Assembly: GCA_015258485.1 (NCBI GenBank)
Contig: JABZIF010000003.1
Coordinates: forward strand, 1-29,237
Length of the DNA stretch: 29,237 nt
From: Atopobiaceae bacterium
GTDB lineage: Bacteria > Actinomycetota > Coriobacteriia > Coriobacteriales > Atopobiaceae
Direction: 5' to 3'
The notes under the pieces: model-generated
Seen by the model: only the letters and a program-made list of their open reading frames with translations
Database searches by the model: none
What the model was told of the DNA's origin: nothing
Shown here: one piece after another, positions 17,758-25,950 of the stretch
Numbering within the stretch: position 1 is the first letter of the stretch
Layout: each line of letters starts with the position of its first letter
Position numbers and translations under genes: made by a program

Positions 17758-18717
17758 ATGACACGCGAAGAGCTGAAGAAGCTTCATGTAGCAGTTATTG
17801 CAGGCGGTTGGTCAGATGAACATGAAATTTCAATGGAATCTGGTTCTCAATGTGCGGACGCGCTCAGGGAAGCAGGTTTTATAAGTGTTGACCTGCTTGA
17901 TGTCGCTGCTGAAGAATTTATAGTGACGCTTGCTAAGGGCGACTATGATGTTGCATATGTCGCTATGCACGGTCGATTTGGTGAGGATGGCTGTATCCAA
18001 GGTCTTCTTGAAATTCTGCACATTCCTTACACGTTTTCTGGAGTATTGGCTTCTGCAATTGGTACAGAAAAAGAGCTTACAAAGCTAATGTATAGGCAAG
18101 CAGGCGTTCTAACTCCTAAGGGTATTGACGTTGCCTCAGGAACGGTGCTTTCAGATGAACAGACAGACAAACTCATTGCTGATCTTGGACTTCCATTGTT
18201 TGTGAAGCCGTCCGGAAATGGCTCTAGTTATGGAGTTACGCGTGTTACTTCGCGAGAAGAGCTCCCGGCTGCACTAAAACTTGCTGGAGAGCAAGGGGAG
18301 CGAATTCTTATTGAAGAATGTATAACGGGTACGGAGATTACCGTTCCAGTTATTGGTAACGAGCGGCCAACTGCTCTGCCTATTGTTGAAATTGTTACAG
18401 GGGACGAGTTTTATAGCATCAAGACAAAATATGAACCTGCGTCAATGCATCACGTGATTCCTGCTCGTCTTGAACCAGGTGTTTATGCTAAGGCGCAGGA
18501 AATGGCTATTCGTGCGCATAGCGCACTTGGGTGCAGGGGAGTTTCTCGCACTGACTTTATTGTTACCAATGCAGGAGAGCCTATAGCCCTTGAAACGAAT
18601 ATGATTCCCGGTATGACCGCACGTTCATTGCTTCCTGATTCTGCACGTATAGGGGGCATTGACTTCCCAGAGCTTTGTACGCGTTTTATTGAGTTTGCAC
18701 TTGAAGGTCACAAGTAG
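17758..18717 (+). CDS. ddl: D-alanine--D-alanine ligase
   Basis: An ATP-grasp ligase that makes D-Ala-D-Ala for peptidoglycan precursors. Key segments: HVAVIAGGWSDEHEISMESG near the N-terminus (substrate site), HGRFGEDGCIQGLLE, GLPLFVKPSGNGSSYGV (ATP and serine loop), and LETNMIPGMTARS (metal site). The omega-loop reads YSIKTKYEPAS, with the Lys-Tyr pair typical of D-Ala-D-Ala ligases rather than the His of D-lactate (vancomycin-resistance) ligases. The ATG at 17758 is chosen because AAAGGAG precedes it by five bases; an upstream in-frame ATG at 17731 lacks a site. 319 residues. The helicase gene follows 11 bases after the stop. Confidence 0.95.
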   Translation: MTREELKKLHVAVIAGGWSDEHEISMESGSQCADALREAGFISVDLLDVAAEEFIVTLAKGDYDVAYVAMHGRFGEDGCIQGLLEILHIPYTFSGVLASAIGTEKELTKLMYRQAGVLTPKGIDVASGTVLSDEQTDKLIADLGLPLFVKPSGNGSSYGVTRVTSREELPAALKLAGEQGERILIEECITGTEITVPVIGNERPTALPIVEIVTGDEFYSIKTKYEPASMHHVIPARLEPGVYAKAQEMAIRAHSALGCRGVSRTDFIVTNAGEPIALETNMIPGMTARSLLPDSARIGGIDFPELCTRFIEFALEGHK

Positions 18718-18728
18718 ATTTGTGAGAT

Positions 18729-21700
18729 ATGTCAGGCACAAAAGATGCTCAACAAATATTGGAAGAACTAATTCTTCCTGGCACTCCGAATTCAATTCGC
18801 AAGCAATACATAGAGCTTGTGGAGAGAGCAGAGCATGAAGAATTTGAGATGTTAGAAGACGATATTGTTGTCTTAGATACCGAGACCACAGGACTGTCTT
18901 TTAAAAAGTGCTCACTTATAGAGATTTCTGCAGCTAAATTAAATGGGCGAGAAGTTGTTGAGCGTTTTCAAACATTTGTTGATCCGGGCGGCCATATTCC
19001 AGAAGAGATTACTTCTCTTACGCATATTACCGATCAAGATGTTAAGGATGCACCAAGCGCTAAAGAAGCGGTAGCTGCACTCGCAGATTTTGTGGGAGGG
19101 CTTCCTGTTCTTGCCCACAATGCTACCTTTGATCGTACTTTTATTGAGCGCGTACCCGGTGGTCGTGCTGTTTCAGATACATGGATAGATACGTTGGCGC
19201 TTTCTAGAATTGCACTTCCGCGTTTATCGTCACACAAGCTTTCTTCTATGGCAGAAGCATTTGGTACGCTGCGTGTTACGCATCGTGCAAGCGATGATGT
19301 TGATGCTCTTTGCGGTATGTGGAGAATTCTTCTTTTAGGATTAATGAATCTGCCCCGTGGTCTTCTCGCTAAGCTAGCTTCAATGCATGAAGATGTTGAT
19401 TGGACGTTTAGGCCGATTTTTTCTTATTTGTCCCAGAGAAAGGAAGAAGAGGCAGCACGTCAGAGGGGTACTCATAATGAGAGAGCTGGAAGTGAATTTG
19501 TAGACGCAAGTATCTCTGGGACGTTTTTCTCGCTCAAAGATGTTCGTTCTCAGTTTGTTGCTGACAGTAAACAAAAGGTGAGAAGAGATGCGGATGACCC
19601 AGATACGCCCCCTTTAGTGTCCGTTTCAAAAGATGAGATTCATCGTGCGTTTGCTAAGCCCGGCATAGTTTTTCAAATGTACGACAAATTTGAGGTTCGT
19701 GATGAGCAAGTTGGCATGGCTGTAGAGATTAGAAATGCACTTGCAACCTCTTCTCATAGAGAGATAGAAGCGGGTACTGGAATAGGTAAATCCGTTGCGT
19801 ATCTTGTTCCGGAAGTCCTTTTTGCTCAAAAAAATAACGTTACTGTAGGAATTGCTACTAAAACTAATGCTTTGACGGATCAATTGATTTCTCACGAACT
19901 TCCTGCTCTTGCGCAAGCTTTACCCAGAGGACTTTCGTTTTGTAGTCTTAAGGGGTACGAACATTATCCGTGTTTACACCGCGTTGATAGGTCGGCATTA
20001 GAAGAACTTCCACTTTCTCTTCTTGATCAAGAAGGACGCTCTAGCAAGAGTATTGCTGCCGACATGTTAACGGCAATTGCGGTGGTGTACGCCTTTTCCT
20101 GTCAGTCTCCTGATGGCGATCTTGACGCGCTTGGTATTAGGTGGCGATCAGTGCCACGAGAGATGCTTACCATTAAGGCGGCAGAATGTTTACGCTCAAA
20201 GTGCCCTTATTTTCCTAACGAGTGCTTTGTTCATGGTGTTCGTAAGCGCGCGGCATCTTCTGACGTTGTAGTTACCAATCATTCATTATTGTTAAGAAAC
20301 GTTGCTGCGGGAGGAAAGATTCTTCCTCCTATCAGACATTGGGTGATTGATGAGGCGCATAGCTTTGAGGCGGAAGCTCGTCATCAGTGGGCGCTTGAAA
20401 TTTCTGCCAAGGAGATAAAAAATGGCTTTGAACTGCTTGGTGGTAGTAAGTCTGGAGCCTTACATGCAGCAATGATTGGTGTTGCTAATCTGGAGGACTC
20501 TACACTTTTAACAGGGCTTCTTACACGTTCAGCAGCCGCAGTTCAGCGTTGTGTGGCCGCAATGGGCAATGTGATGGCAAGCATTCATGAGCTTGTTCCT
20601 CTGGCAAAAAGTGATGGTGGATATAATTCACTTAAGCTTTGGATTAATGATCAAGTTAGACAAACTGAAGAGTGGAAAGAAGTTCTTGAAACTGCATCAG
20701 TCGCATTAACCTCGCTTGATGAGGCTATTTTACGCATAAGTAAAGCATCAGAGGCTCTTATTGTTTCTGCTCCTAATCTTGCAAGCAACTTGAGCGATGC
20801 ATCATCTTTTTTGAACGAGCTACATCAAACTTTGAAGATTGTTTGTGAGGGTACGGATAAGAGCTATGTCTATTCTGCGACGTTATCTCGCTCAAAACGA
20901 GATATCAATTCAGAGGCTCTTCTCGCCGAGAAGTTAGATATTGGTGCAGAGCTTGCAGAAAAATGGCTTCCTGAGACGCATTCGGTCATTTTTACATCAG
21001 CAACAATTGCTGTAGGCGATGATTTCTCTCACTTTAAGCATGCAGTTGGTCTTGATAGAGGTCCATGCAACGAGAAAAATCTTACGTTGTCATCTAGTTT
21101 TGATTATCAAAATCATATGGGCGTATTTCTTACAGAGGATATGCCAGTTCCTACTGATTCTGGATATTTATCTGCGCTTGAACAGCTGCTTTTTGATGTG
21201 CATGTTAGCATGAATGGGTCGGTTTTGACGCTGTTTACCAATAGGCGTGATATGGAGCGTCTCTTTGAAACACTTGAACCACGTCTTAACGAAAGAGGGC
21301 TGAGTTTAGTTTGTCAGGAGCGTTCTTCTTCTGCTCGTCGTATTCGTGAAAAGTTCCTTTCGGAGAAAAACCTCTCTCTTTTTGCTCTTAAATCATTCTG
21401 GGAGGGGTTTGATGCTGCAGGAGAGACGCTTAGATGTGTAGTTATTCCTAAACTTCCATTTGCAAATCCAAATGAACCATTAGTAAAAGAACGTGAGGCA
21501 AGAGAAGACCGTGCGTGGTGGCGCTATTCACTTCCAGAAGCAGTGATAGGGACTAAGCAAGCTGCAGGTAGGCTCATTAGAAGTTCGGACGATAAAGGCA
21601 TTTTAGTACTTGCAGATTCAAGATTGGTTACTAAACGATATGGCGGTGCTTTTCTTAAATCGCTTCCAAACCAGAATTATCAGCGAGTTTCAACACACGC

Positions 21701-21746
21701 TATTGCACAGAAGATTCTACAATGGCGAGAAGAACATGACGCTTAG
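18729..21746 (+). CDS. dinG: DEDDh 3'-5' exonuclease fused to DinG/XPD-type helicase
   Basis: A 1005-residue fusion. Residues about 43-205 are a DEDDh exonuclease: VVLDTETTG (Asp50, Glu52), HNATFDR (130-136) and HRASDDVDA (185-193). From about 320 follows a superfamily 2 helicase: Walker A EAGTGIGKS (347-355), DEAH (541-544), and the C-terminal motifs SATI, SFWEGFDAAGE and GRLIRSSDDKGIL. Four cysteines fit the DinG iron-sulphur pattern: Cys415, then Cys487, Cys492 and Cys499 (C-x4-C-x6-C). The layout is that of Gram-positive DinG; some members have lost the helicase cluster, this one keeps it. Likely acts on DNA damage or R-loop structures. The ribosome-binding site is weak (GTGAG); it follows ddl by 11 bases and may be co-transcribed. 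Confidence 0.92.
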   Translation: MSGTKDAQQILEELILPGTPNSIRKQYIELVERAEHEEFEMLEDDIVVLDTETTGLSFKKCSLIEISAAKLNGREVVERFQTFVDPGGHIPEEITSLTHITDQDVKDAPSAKEAVAALADFVGGLPVLAHNATFDRTFIERVPGGRAVSDTWIDTLALSRIALPRLSSHKLSSMAEAFGTLRVTHRASDDVDALCGMWRILLLGLMNLPRGLLAKLASMHEDVDWTFRPIFSYLSQRKEEEAARQRGTHNERAGSEFVDASISGTFFSLKDVRSQFVADSKQKVRRDADDPDTPPLVSVSKDEIHRAFAKPGIVFQMYDKFEVRDEQVGMAVEIRNALATSSHREIEAGTGIGKSVAYLVPEVLFAQKNNVTVGIATKTNALTDQLISHELPALAQALPRGLSFCSLKGYEHYPCLHRVDRSALEELPLSLLDQEGRSSKSIAADMLTAIAVVYAFSCQSPDGDLDALGIRWRSVPREMLTIKAAECLRSKCPYFPNECFVHGVRKRAASSDVVVTNHSLLLRNVAAGGKILPPIRHWVIDEAHSFEAEARHQWALEISAKEIKNGFELLGGSKSGALHAAMIGVANLEDSTLLTGLLTRSAAAVQRCVAAMGNVMASIHELVPLAKSDGGYNSLKLWINDQVRQTEEWKEVLETASVALTSLDEAILRISKASEALIVSAPNLASNLSDASSFLNELHQTLKIVCEGTDKSYVYSATLSRSKRDINSEALLAEKLDIGAELAEKWLPETHSVIFTSATIAVGDDFSHFKHAVGLDRGPCNEKNLTLSSSFDYQNHMGVFLTEDMPVPTDSGYLSALEQLLFDVHVSMNGSVLTLFTNRRDMERLFETLEPRLNERGLSLVCQERSSSARRIREKFLSEKNLSLFALKSFWEGFDAAGETLRCVVIPKLPFANPNEPLVKEREAREDRAWWRYSLPEAVIGTKQAAGRLIRSSDDKGILVLADSRLVTKRYGGAFLKSLPNQNYQRVSTHAIAQKILQWREEHDA

Positions 21747-21776
21747 CATTAATTAACAGCGTAGATGTGCTCTAGG

Positions 21777-22823
21777 TTATTGGTTTGTTGGGCTGTTATT
21801 TTCAGGCGGTTGCTCGCATAATTGTTTTTCGAGGTTGAGCATAGAAGCAGCATATTTTTGGACGTCTTTGATAAGGTCTTTGTTATCCGTTTTTATAAAC
21901 TCTTTGTGAGCAATAAGTCTTTGGGGGAGCCACGTTCCACCATAATAGGGAATAGTAGCCTTAATTTCGTCAGATTTATGGTTGTTTCTTAAAATGGTTA
22001 CACCAGGCCATGTATAGTGCACTGGTACACTTTTATCTAAGAAGGTCAGCTCTACAAGAGAAGAAGAGTTAGTAGAAGACGAAGTAACCCTTGATGCTTC
22101 TTTTTGCTGTTCAAAAGTAGAAACATCAGAAGATATGTGTTCCATACGACTAAGTCTAAATACACGAATCTTTTTAAGGGCTAAATCGACACCTTCAATA
22201 AGCCAGCCATTTTCTCCATATAAAAGACGACGAGGAACAATAGTTCTCTTTGTAATTGTGGGACTGCTGTCTGTGAGCATTTCGTCAAGATCATTATGTT
22301 TTTTTGAATGATAAGTGAAAGAAAGACACATGTTCTGTGATATTGCCTTTGAACATTGCATAAATGTATCTACCTCACGAAAGGCTGACGAACTTTTTTT
22401 ATTTTTCGATAAGGACGAGCCATTTTTTATTGAATAGGAAGACTTGAGCGAACAATAGGGACTCTCTAAAAGATTCCAAAATAGAGAGTCTTGAGGAAGA
22501 GAGATTGAGATAAATGCTTCGTATAATGCGTGTTGTTCTTCTGCATTTAATACAAGACGATGTTTTTTAAAGGGTGAATCTCCTACAAGTGTAAGGATGT
22601 TCTCTTTGAATGTGAGCGGTAAAGAAGAAACATTGTTCTCACTAGACAGCTGTAAAAGTTCTGAAAGAATATAAGCTTCTTTTGATGATATTGCAAAACG
22701 TTCTTGTATTACATCAAGGTCAAGCGCATCAAATGATTCTCTTAAGGCAGACGCTAAAAGGATGAGATTGTAGACTTGATCTATGAGTTTTTTTCTTCCC
22801 AATACAGTGTTTTTAGTAGCCAT
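21777..22823 (-). CDS. WYL-domain transcriptional regulator, PafC-like
   Basis: A 348-residue protein laid out like PafC: an N-terminal helical/winged-helix part (about 10-75, RKKLIDQVYNLILLASALRE...ISSKEAYILSELLQLSSE), then a WYL domain (about 175-250) with ITKRTIVPRRLLYGENGWLIEGVDL and IRVFRLSRM, and a WCX-like C-terminal domain. The WYL triad reads WLI here. PafBC in mycobacteria activates LexA-independent DNA-damage genes; WYL domains are thought to bind single-stranded DNA. The ATG at 22823 is chosen over 22835 because GAGG sits six bases before it; it overlaps the upstream partner by 11 bases, so the pair is co-translated. It converges with the dinG-like gene 30 bases away. Confidence 0.8.
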   Translation of the reverse strand: MATKNTVLGRKKLIDQVYNLILLASALRESFDALDLDVIQERFAISSKEAYILSELLQLSSENNVSSLPLTFKENILTLVGDSPFKKHRLVLNAEEQHALYEAFISISLPQDSLFWNLLESPYCSLKSSYSIKNGSSLSKNKKSSSAFREVDTFMQCSKAISQNMCLSFTYHSKKHNDLDEMLTDSSPTITKRTIVPRRLLYGENGWLIEGVDLALKKIRVFRLSRMEHISSDVSTFEQQKEASRVTSSSTNSSSLVELTFLDKSVPVHYTWPGVTILRNNHKSDEIKATIPYYGGTWLPQRLIAHKEFIKTDNKDLIKDVQKYAASMLNLEKQLCEQPPENNSPTNQ

Positions 22824-23793
22824 ATGCAGCCTCATTCATAATTTTTTTCCAAGCAACAAGTAGGGTATTTGGTGATCTTGGAATAAGGCCATGGGAAATA
22901 ATCCAGGTGAGAGCTTTTTCTTCATAAGCAAAAGAAACGGACCATAGGAGTCCATCGGGTACCGTTTTTACATCTCCCTGTCCTTGCGAGAAGTGCGCAA
23001 AAGACGCAATAAGATCGTTAGGAACAAATGCGGTAAGCAGCCCTTTTGGTGTGCCCAGCTGAAAGTCAAGAAGCTCGTAGCTTTTTGGATCAAAGTCTTT
23101 GGGGACGGCATACGAGCTGTTTGAGAGAATGATGGCGTCTAGTATGCGGTCAACTCTGTAAGTTTTTATTGACTGACTTTCTGAAGTACAGCTGATATTT
23201 TGGGCTACAAAATAGAGGTTTTCTTGAGACATAAAGAAGTCAAAAATATTTAATTGTTTATGTTTTGTTAAACCCTGTGCATTTGAATAAGTGATTTCAA
23301 GGCTTTTCTTTGTTGTATACGCTTCATAAAGTAACGAAAACATTTTACTTGTAAACGTTGATGGAGCGTGGGTATTTTGTAACGTTTGTGAGTTATTGGT
23401 ATATACATTTCCTATCAATTTTGTTAGAGCATATCGAAGCTCTTTTTGATAGACAAAGGAAGAGTCTGTTAGAACAGCTGAACAAATTACTAGTAACGTA
23501 TCGGCTGTCTGCTGAGTTAGCTCGTTTTTTGAGTCATAGAAGTTTAAAGAGGATAAATAGAATGATTTTTCTTTTCCATTTTTTATTGCATTAATGATAA
23601 ATCCTAGTCGGGAGATGATGGAACGATCTCGATTAAAAGTTCTTGCTGCAGTTTCAGGTGACATGTCTGCGTAAAGTGCAGAGTAGATATATGAAGAAGG
23701 AAGCGGAGCATTCTGCAAAAGGAGCATAAAAAGTGAGAAAATTCTCCACGCACCTAGGTTATTGTTACTTAATTGTATTTCTGGCTCTTTCAT
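22813..23793 (-). CDS. WYL-domain transcriptional regulator, PafB-like
   Basis: The first gene of the pair, 326 residues. The N-terminus (about 10-85) looks like a winged helix, with AWRIFSLFMLLLQNAPLPSSYI and then TFNRDRSIISRLGFII; the WYL region (about 165-225) shows SLEITYSNAQG and TYRVDRILDAIILS, with the WYL triad changed to LYF. A C-terminal WCX-like domain follows. The ATG at 23793 has AAGG upstream. The pair resembles PafB-PafC heterodimer genes, which in other Actinobacteria usually sit beside proteasome genes; here they adjoin a repair helicase instead. Likely role: DNA-damage-responsive transcription. The family is supported by pattern, the targets are unknown. Confidence 0.78.
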   Translation of the reverse strand: MKEPEIQLSNNNLGAWRIFSLFMLLLQNAPLPSSYIYSALYADMSPETAARTFNRDRSIISRLGFIINAIKNGKEKSFYLSSLNFYDSKNELTQQTADTLLVICSAVLTDSSFVYQKELRYALTKLIGNVYTNNSQTLQNTHAPSTFTSKMFSLLYEAYTTKKSLEITYSNAQGLTKHKQLNIFDFFMSQENLYFVAQNISCTSESQSIKTYRVDRILDAIILSNSSYAVPKDFDPKSYELLDFQLGTPKGLLTAFVPNDLIASFAHFSQGQGDVKTVPDGLLWSVSFAYEEKALTWIISHGLIPRSPNTLLVAWKKIMNEAAYGY

Positions 23794-23919
23794 GCTTACC
23801 TTTGTGTATAAAGGACGTATTCTCCTATAAACATTAACGAAAGATTTTGTGATTTAATGCAGAAATTTTAAATTTATGCGTAAAAATACACTTTAACTGC
23901 TATATTTCATGATAAGACG

Positions 23920-23925
23920 TATACT
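23920..23925 (+). promoter_or_regulatory. Candidate -10 element before the M28-like gene
   Basis: TATACT in the 183-base divergent gap between the PafB-like gene and the M28-like gene, 52 bases before the chosen ATG. No convincing -35 is visible. The rest of the gap is AT-rich with no other feature I can support. Confidence 0.35.
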
Positions 23926-23976
23926 AAATATGTATGTATGAAATTTGTCACAAGACATGCCACCAAAGGATACAGT

Positions 23977-25872
23977 ATGGCCATTACACACGACTATGTT
24001 GACTACTTAAACGAGCAGATTGAGATTGCTCCAGCGGGTAGCCAGGAAGAACTTCAAGCCGCCCAAACAATCGCTGAAGAAATGAAACTTCATGGGCTTG
24101 ATGCTTCGATTGAAGAGTTTGATGCTAAGACTATTAAAAGCCTTGGGTATTCAATTTATATGATTGGCTTGTTTATAGGCATTATTTTGGTGGGCACCAG
24201 CAGCCTCCCCCTTATTATTATTGGCGTTTTGCTTGTGGTGGGCTTTGGTGTTCTTACATGCTTAAAATATTTTGGAAATGAAGTATTGGGCTCGTTTGGT
24301 CCTTCTATTAGAAGCCAAAACGTTATTGCAAAACATGAAGCAACTGGAGAACTTGTTACTAAGGGTAACCGTCCAATTGTTATCGTTGCTCATTACGACT
24401 CGCCGCATACAAATTTTTTGGTTGAGTCACCTGTTGCGCAGTATGTTCCTCTAGCTCGAAAATATTCAAAATGGTGTGTAGTTGCCGTTTTTATAGCAGC
24501 ATTGTTTCAGATTCTTCGTTTTATTCCAGGTCACATTAGGATTATTTTATGGATTCTTGGAATTCTTGCTGCTCTTCCATTAGTTGTTTTTTCAGTAGCT
24601 ACTATTTCCGAGAGATTTGCACCTTGTTCACTTGGAGCAAATGATAATAAATCTTCTGTGGCATCTCTTCTCGGTATTCTTGAAAATGTTAGGCCAACGG
24701 GACACCGACCTAAGGTTATGCATCGATATTCAGATTCTGTTTCTGCTCTGTTGCCGGAGCCTGAGGAAGTAATTGGTGTCCGCCACGGTGAAGAGGTTCT
24801 TTCTTCATTAGCCATCCTTCCTGAAGATTGTGAAGTAAGTTACGTATCTTTTGATACAACTGGAGCTAGTCAGACTGCTTCTCTTGAAGATGTTGCAGAG
24901 GCAATAGAGTCTCCAGAAGATGCTTCTTCGGAGGAAAATCATTCTCAGAACTCCGTTGATGACGAGCTTGATGCAACTATGCAAGAGGTTCATAAGTCGG
25001 CAGAGGCAGATGAAACACTTGTAAGTTCAGATACAGCTACAGAGACTTCTTCTAGAAATGATTTTGCCCGTCGTGCGTCTCTGTTTGATTTACCCGACCC
25101 ATCCGGTGAGACAGTAGATCCGCTTGCACCTTCTGAGGATATTGATTCAGAATATGCTTCAGCTACTACATCTACTGACGAACCAACAGATTCTGACGGA
25201 CAGTTTGGTACCCTTTCCGCTGATGAAGGCGTTGTTACTTCGTCACAGGAGTTAAAGACTCCAGAAGCTAAGCGTCGTTCATTTAGGATTTTTGGTCGTA
25301 ATAATGAACCTTCTGATGATTGGAAGGGCGGATCAACTCCTTCTGCAGAAAATCGTGATGATACTGAAGAAGATCAGAGTGTTTCTACGGATGAACTTCG
25401 CGACGCTGTTCTTTCATTGTCGGATGAAGAGCTCATAGCCCATGATATTTGGTTTGTTGCACTGGGAGCATCTGATTTTGACCATGCAGGTATGAAAGAA
25501 TTTTTGAGTAAGCATCGAACAGATATCAGAGGTGCTTTCTTGGTTAATCTTGATTGTGTTGGCGCAGGCAATCTTTCTATTTTGAAAAAAGAAGGATTGG
25601 GAAATGTCCGCCGCGCAGACCGTAGAATGACTCGCCTCCTTTCAACGATTGCAACAGATCTTCATATTGATGTTGCTGAGGGTATGTTTGATTGGGGAAC
25701 AACTGATGCAACCCCTGCTATGCAAAATTCAGTTCGTTCAGTTACTTTGATGGGGCTCAACGAGAATAGCTTACCCGCATTCAGTCGTACCGCCTCAGAT
25801 ACTAGAGAACATGTTGACGCTAATCAGTGTGCTGATGCAACGGCAATTGTGACTGAGCTTATTAGACGTTCT
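23977..25872 (+). CDS. Multi-span membrane protein with degenerate M28 peptidase domain
   Basis: A 632-residue protein. M28 fold landmarks: VAHYDSPH (His139, Asp141), LGANDNKSS (Asp223), FVALGASD (497-500) and NLDCVG (Asp526). Four hydrophobic spans occur (about 57-75, 78-95, 167-181, 188-206), so the His139 loop lies between membrane pairs. Residues about 240-485 form an acidic Ser/Asp/Glu-rich insert, probably disordered, between two catalytic landmarks. The catalytic Glu-Glu of M28 reads Ser-Asp (499-500), and the last zinc His appears as Arg604 in SRTASDT. It may be an inactive or altered peptidase. ATG 23977 is chosen for AAAGGA seven bases upstream; ATG 23938 lacks a site. A terminator follows. 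Confidence 0.72.
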
Positions 25873-25894
25873 TAAAGTAAATAAAAATAGAGTT

Positions 25895-25925
25895 AAAAGG
25901 GGTAGGAGATTTCTACCCCTTTTTA
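25895..25925. terminator. Bidirectional terminator between M28-like and adhesin genes
   Basis: AAAAGGGGTAG (25895-25905) pairs with CTACCCCTTTT (25913-25923) around seven bases, ending in a T-run and flanked on the left by A residues. It serves both convergent genes. Confidence 0.9.
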
Positions 25926-25950
25926 TTTCTAAATTTCTAAAATGTAACCA

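Noticed and set aside
17758..18717. ddl as a possible vancomycin-resistance D-Ala-D-Lac ligase
   Set aside because: The omega-loop has the Lys-Tyr pair of ordinary D-Ala-D-Ala ligases, and there are no vanH or vanX neighbours.
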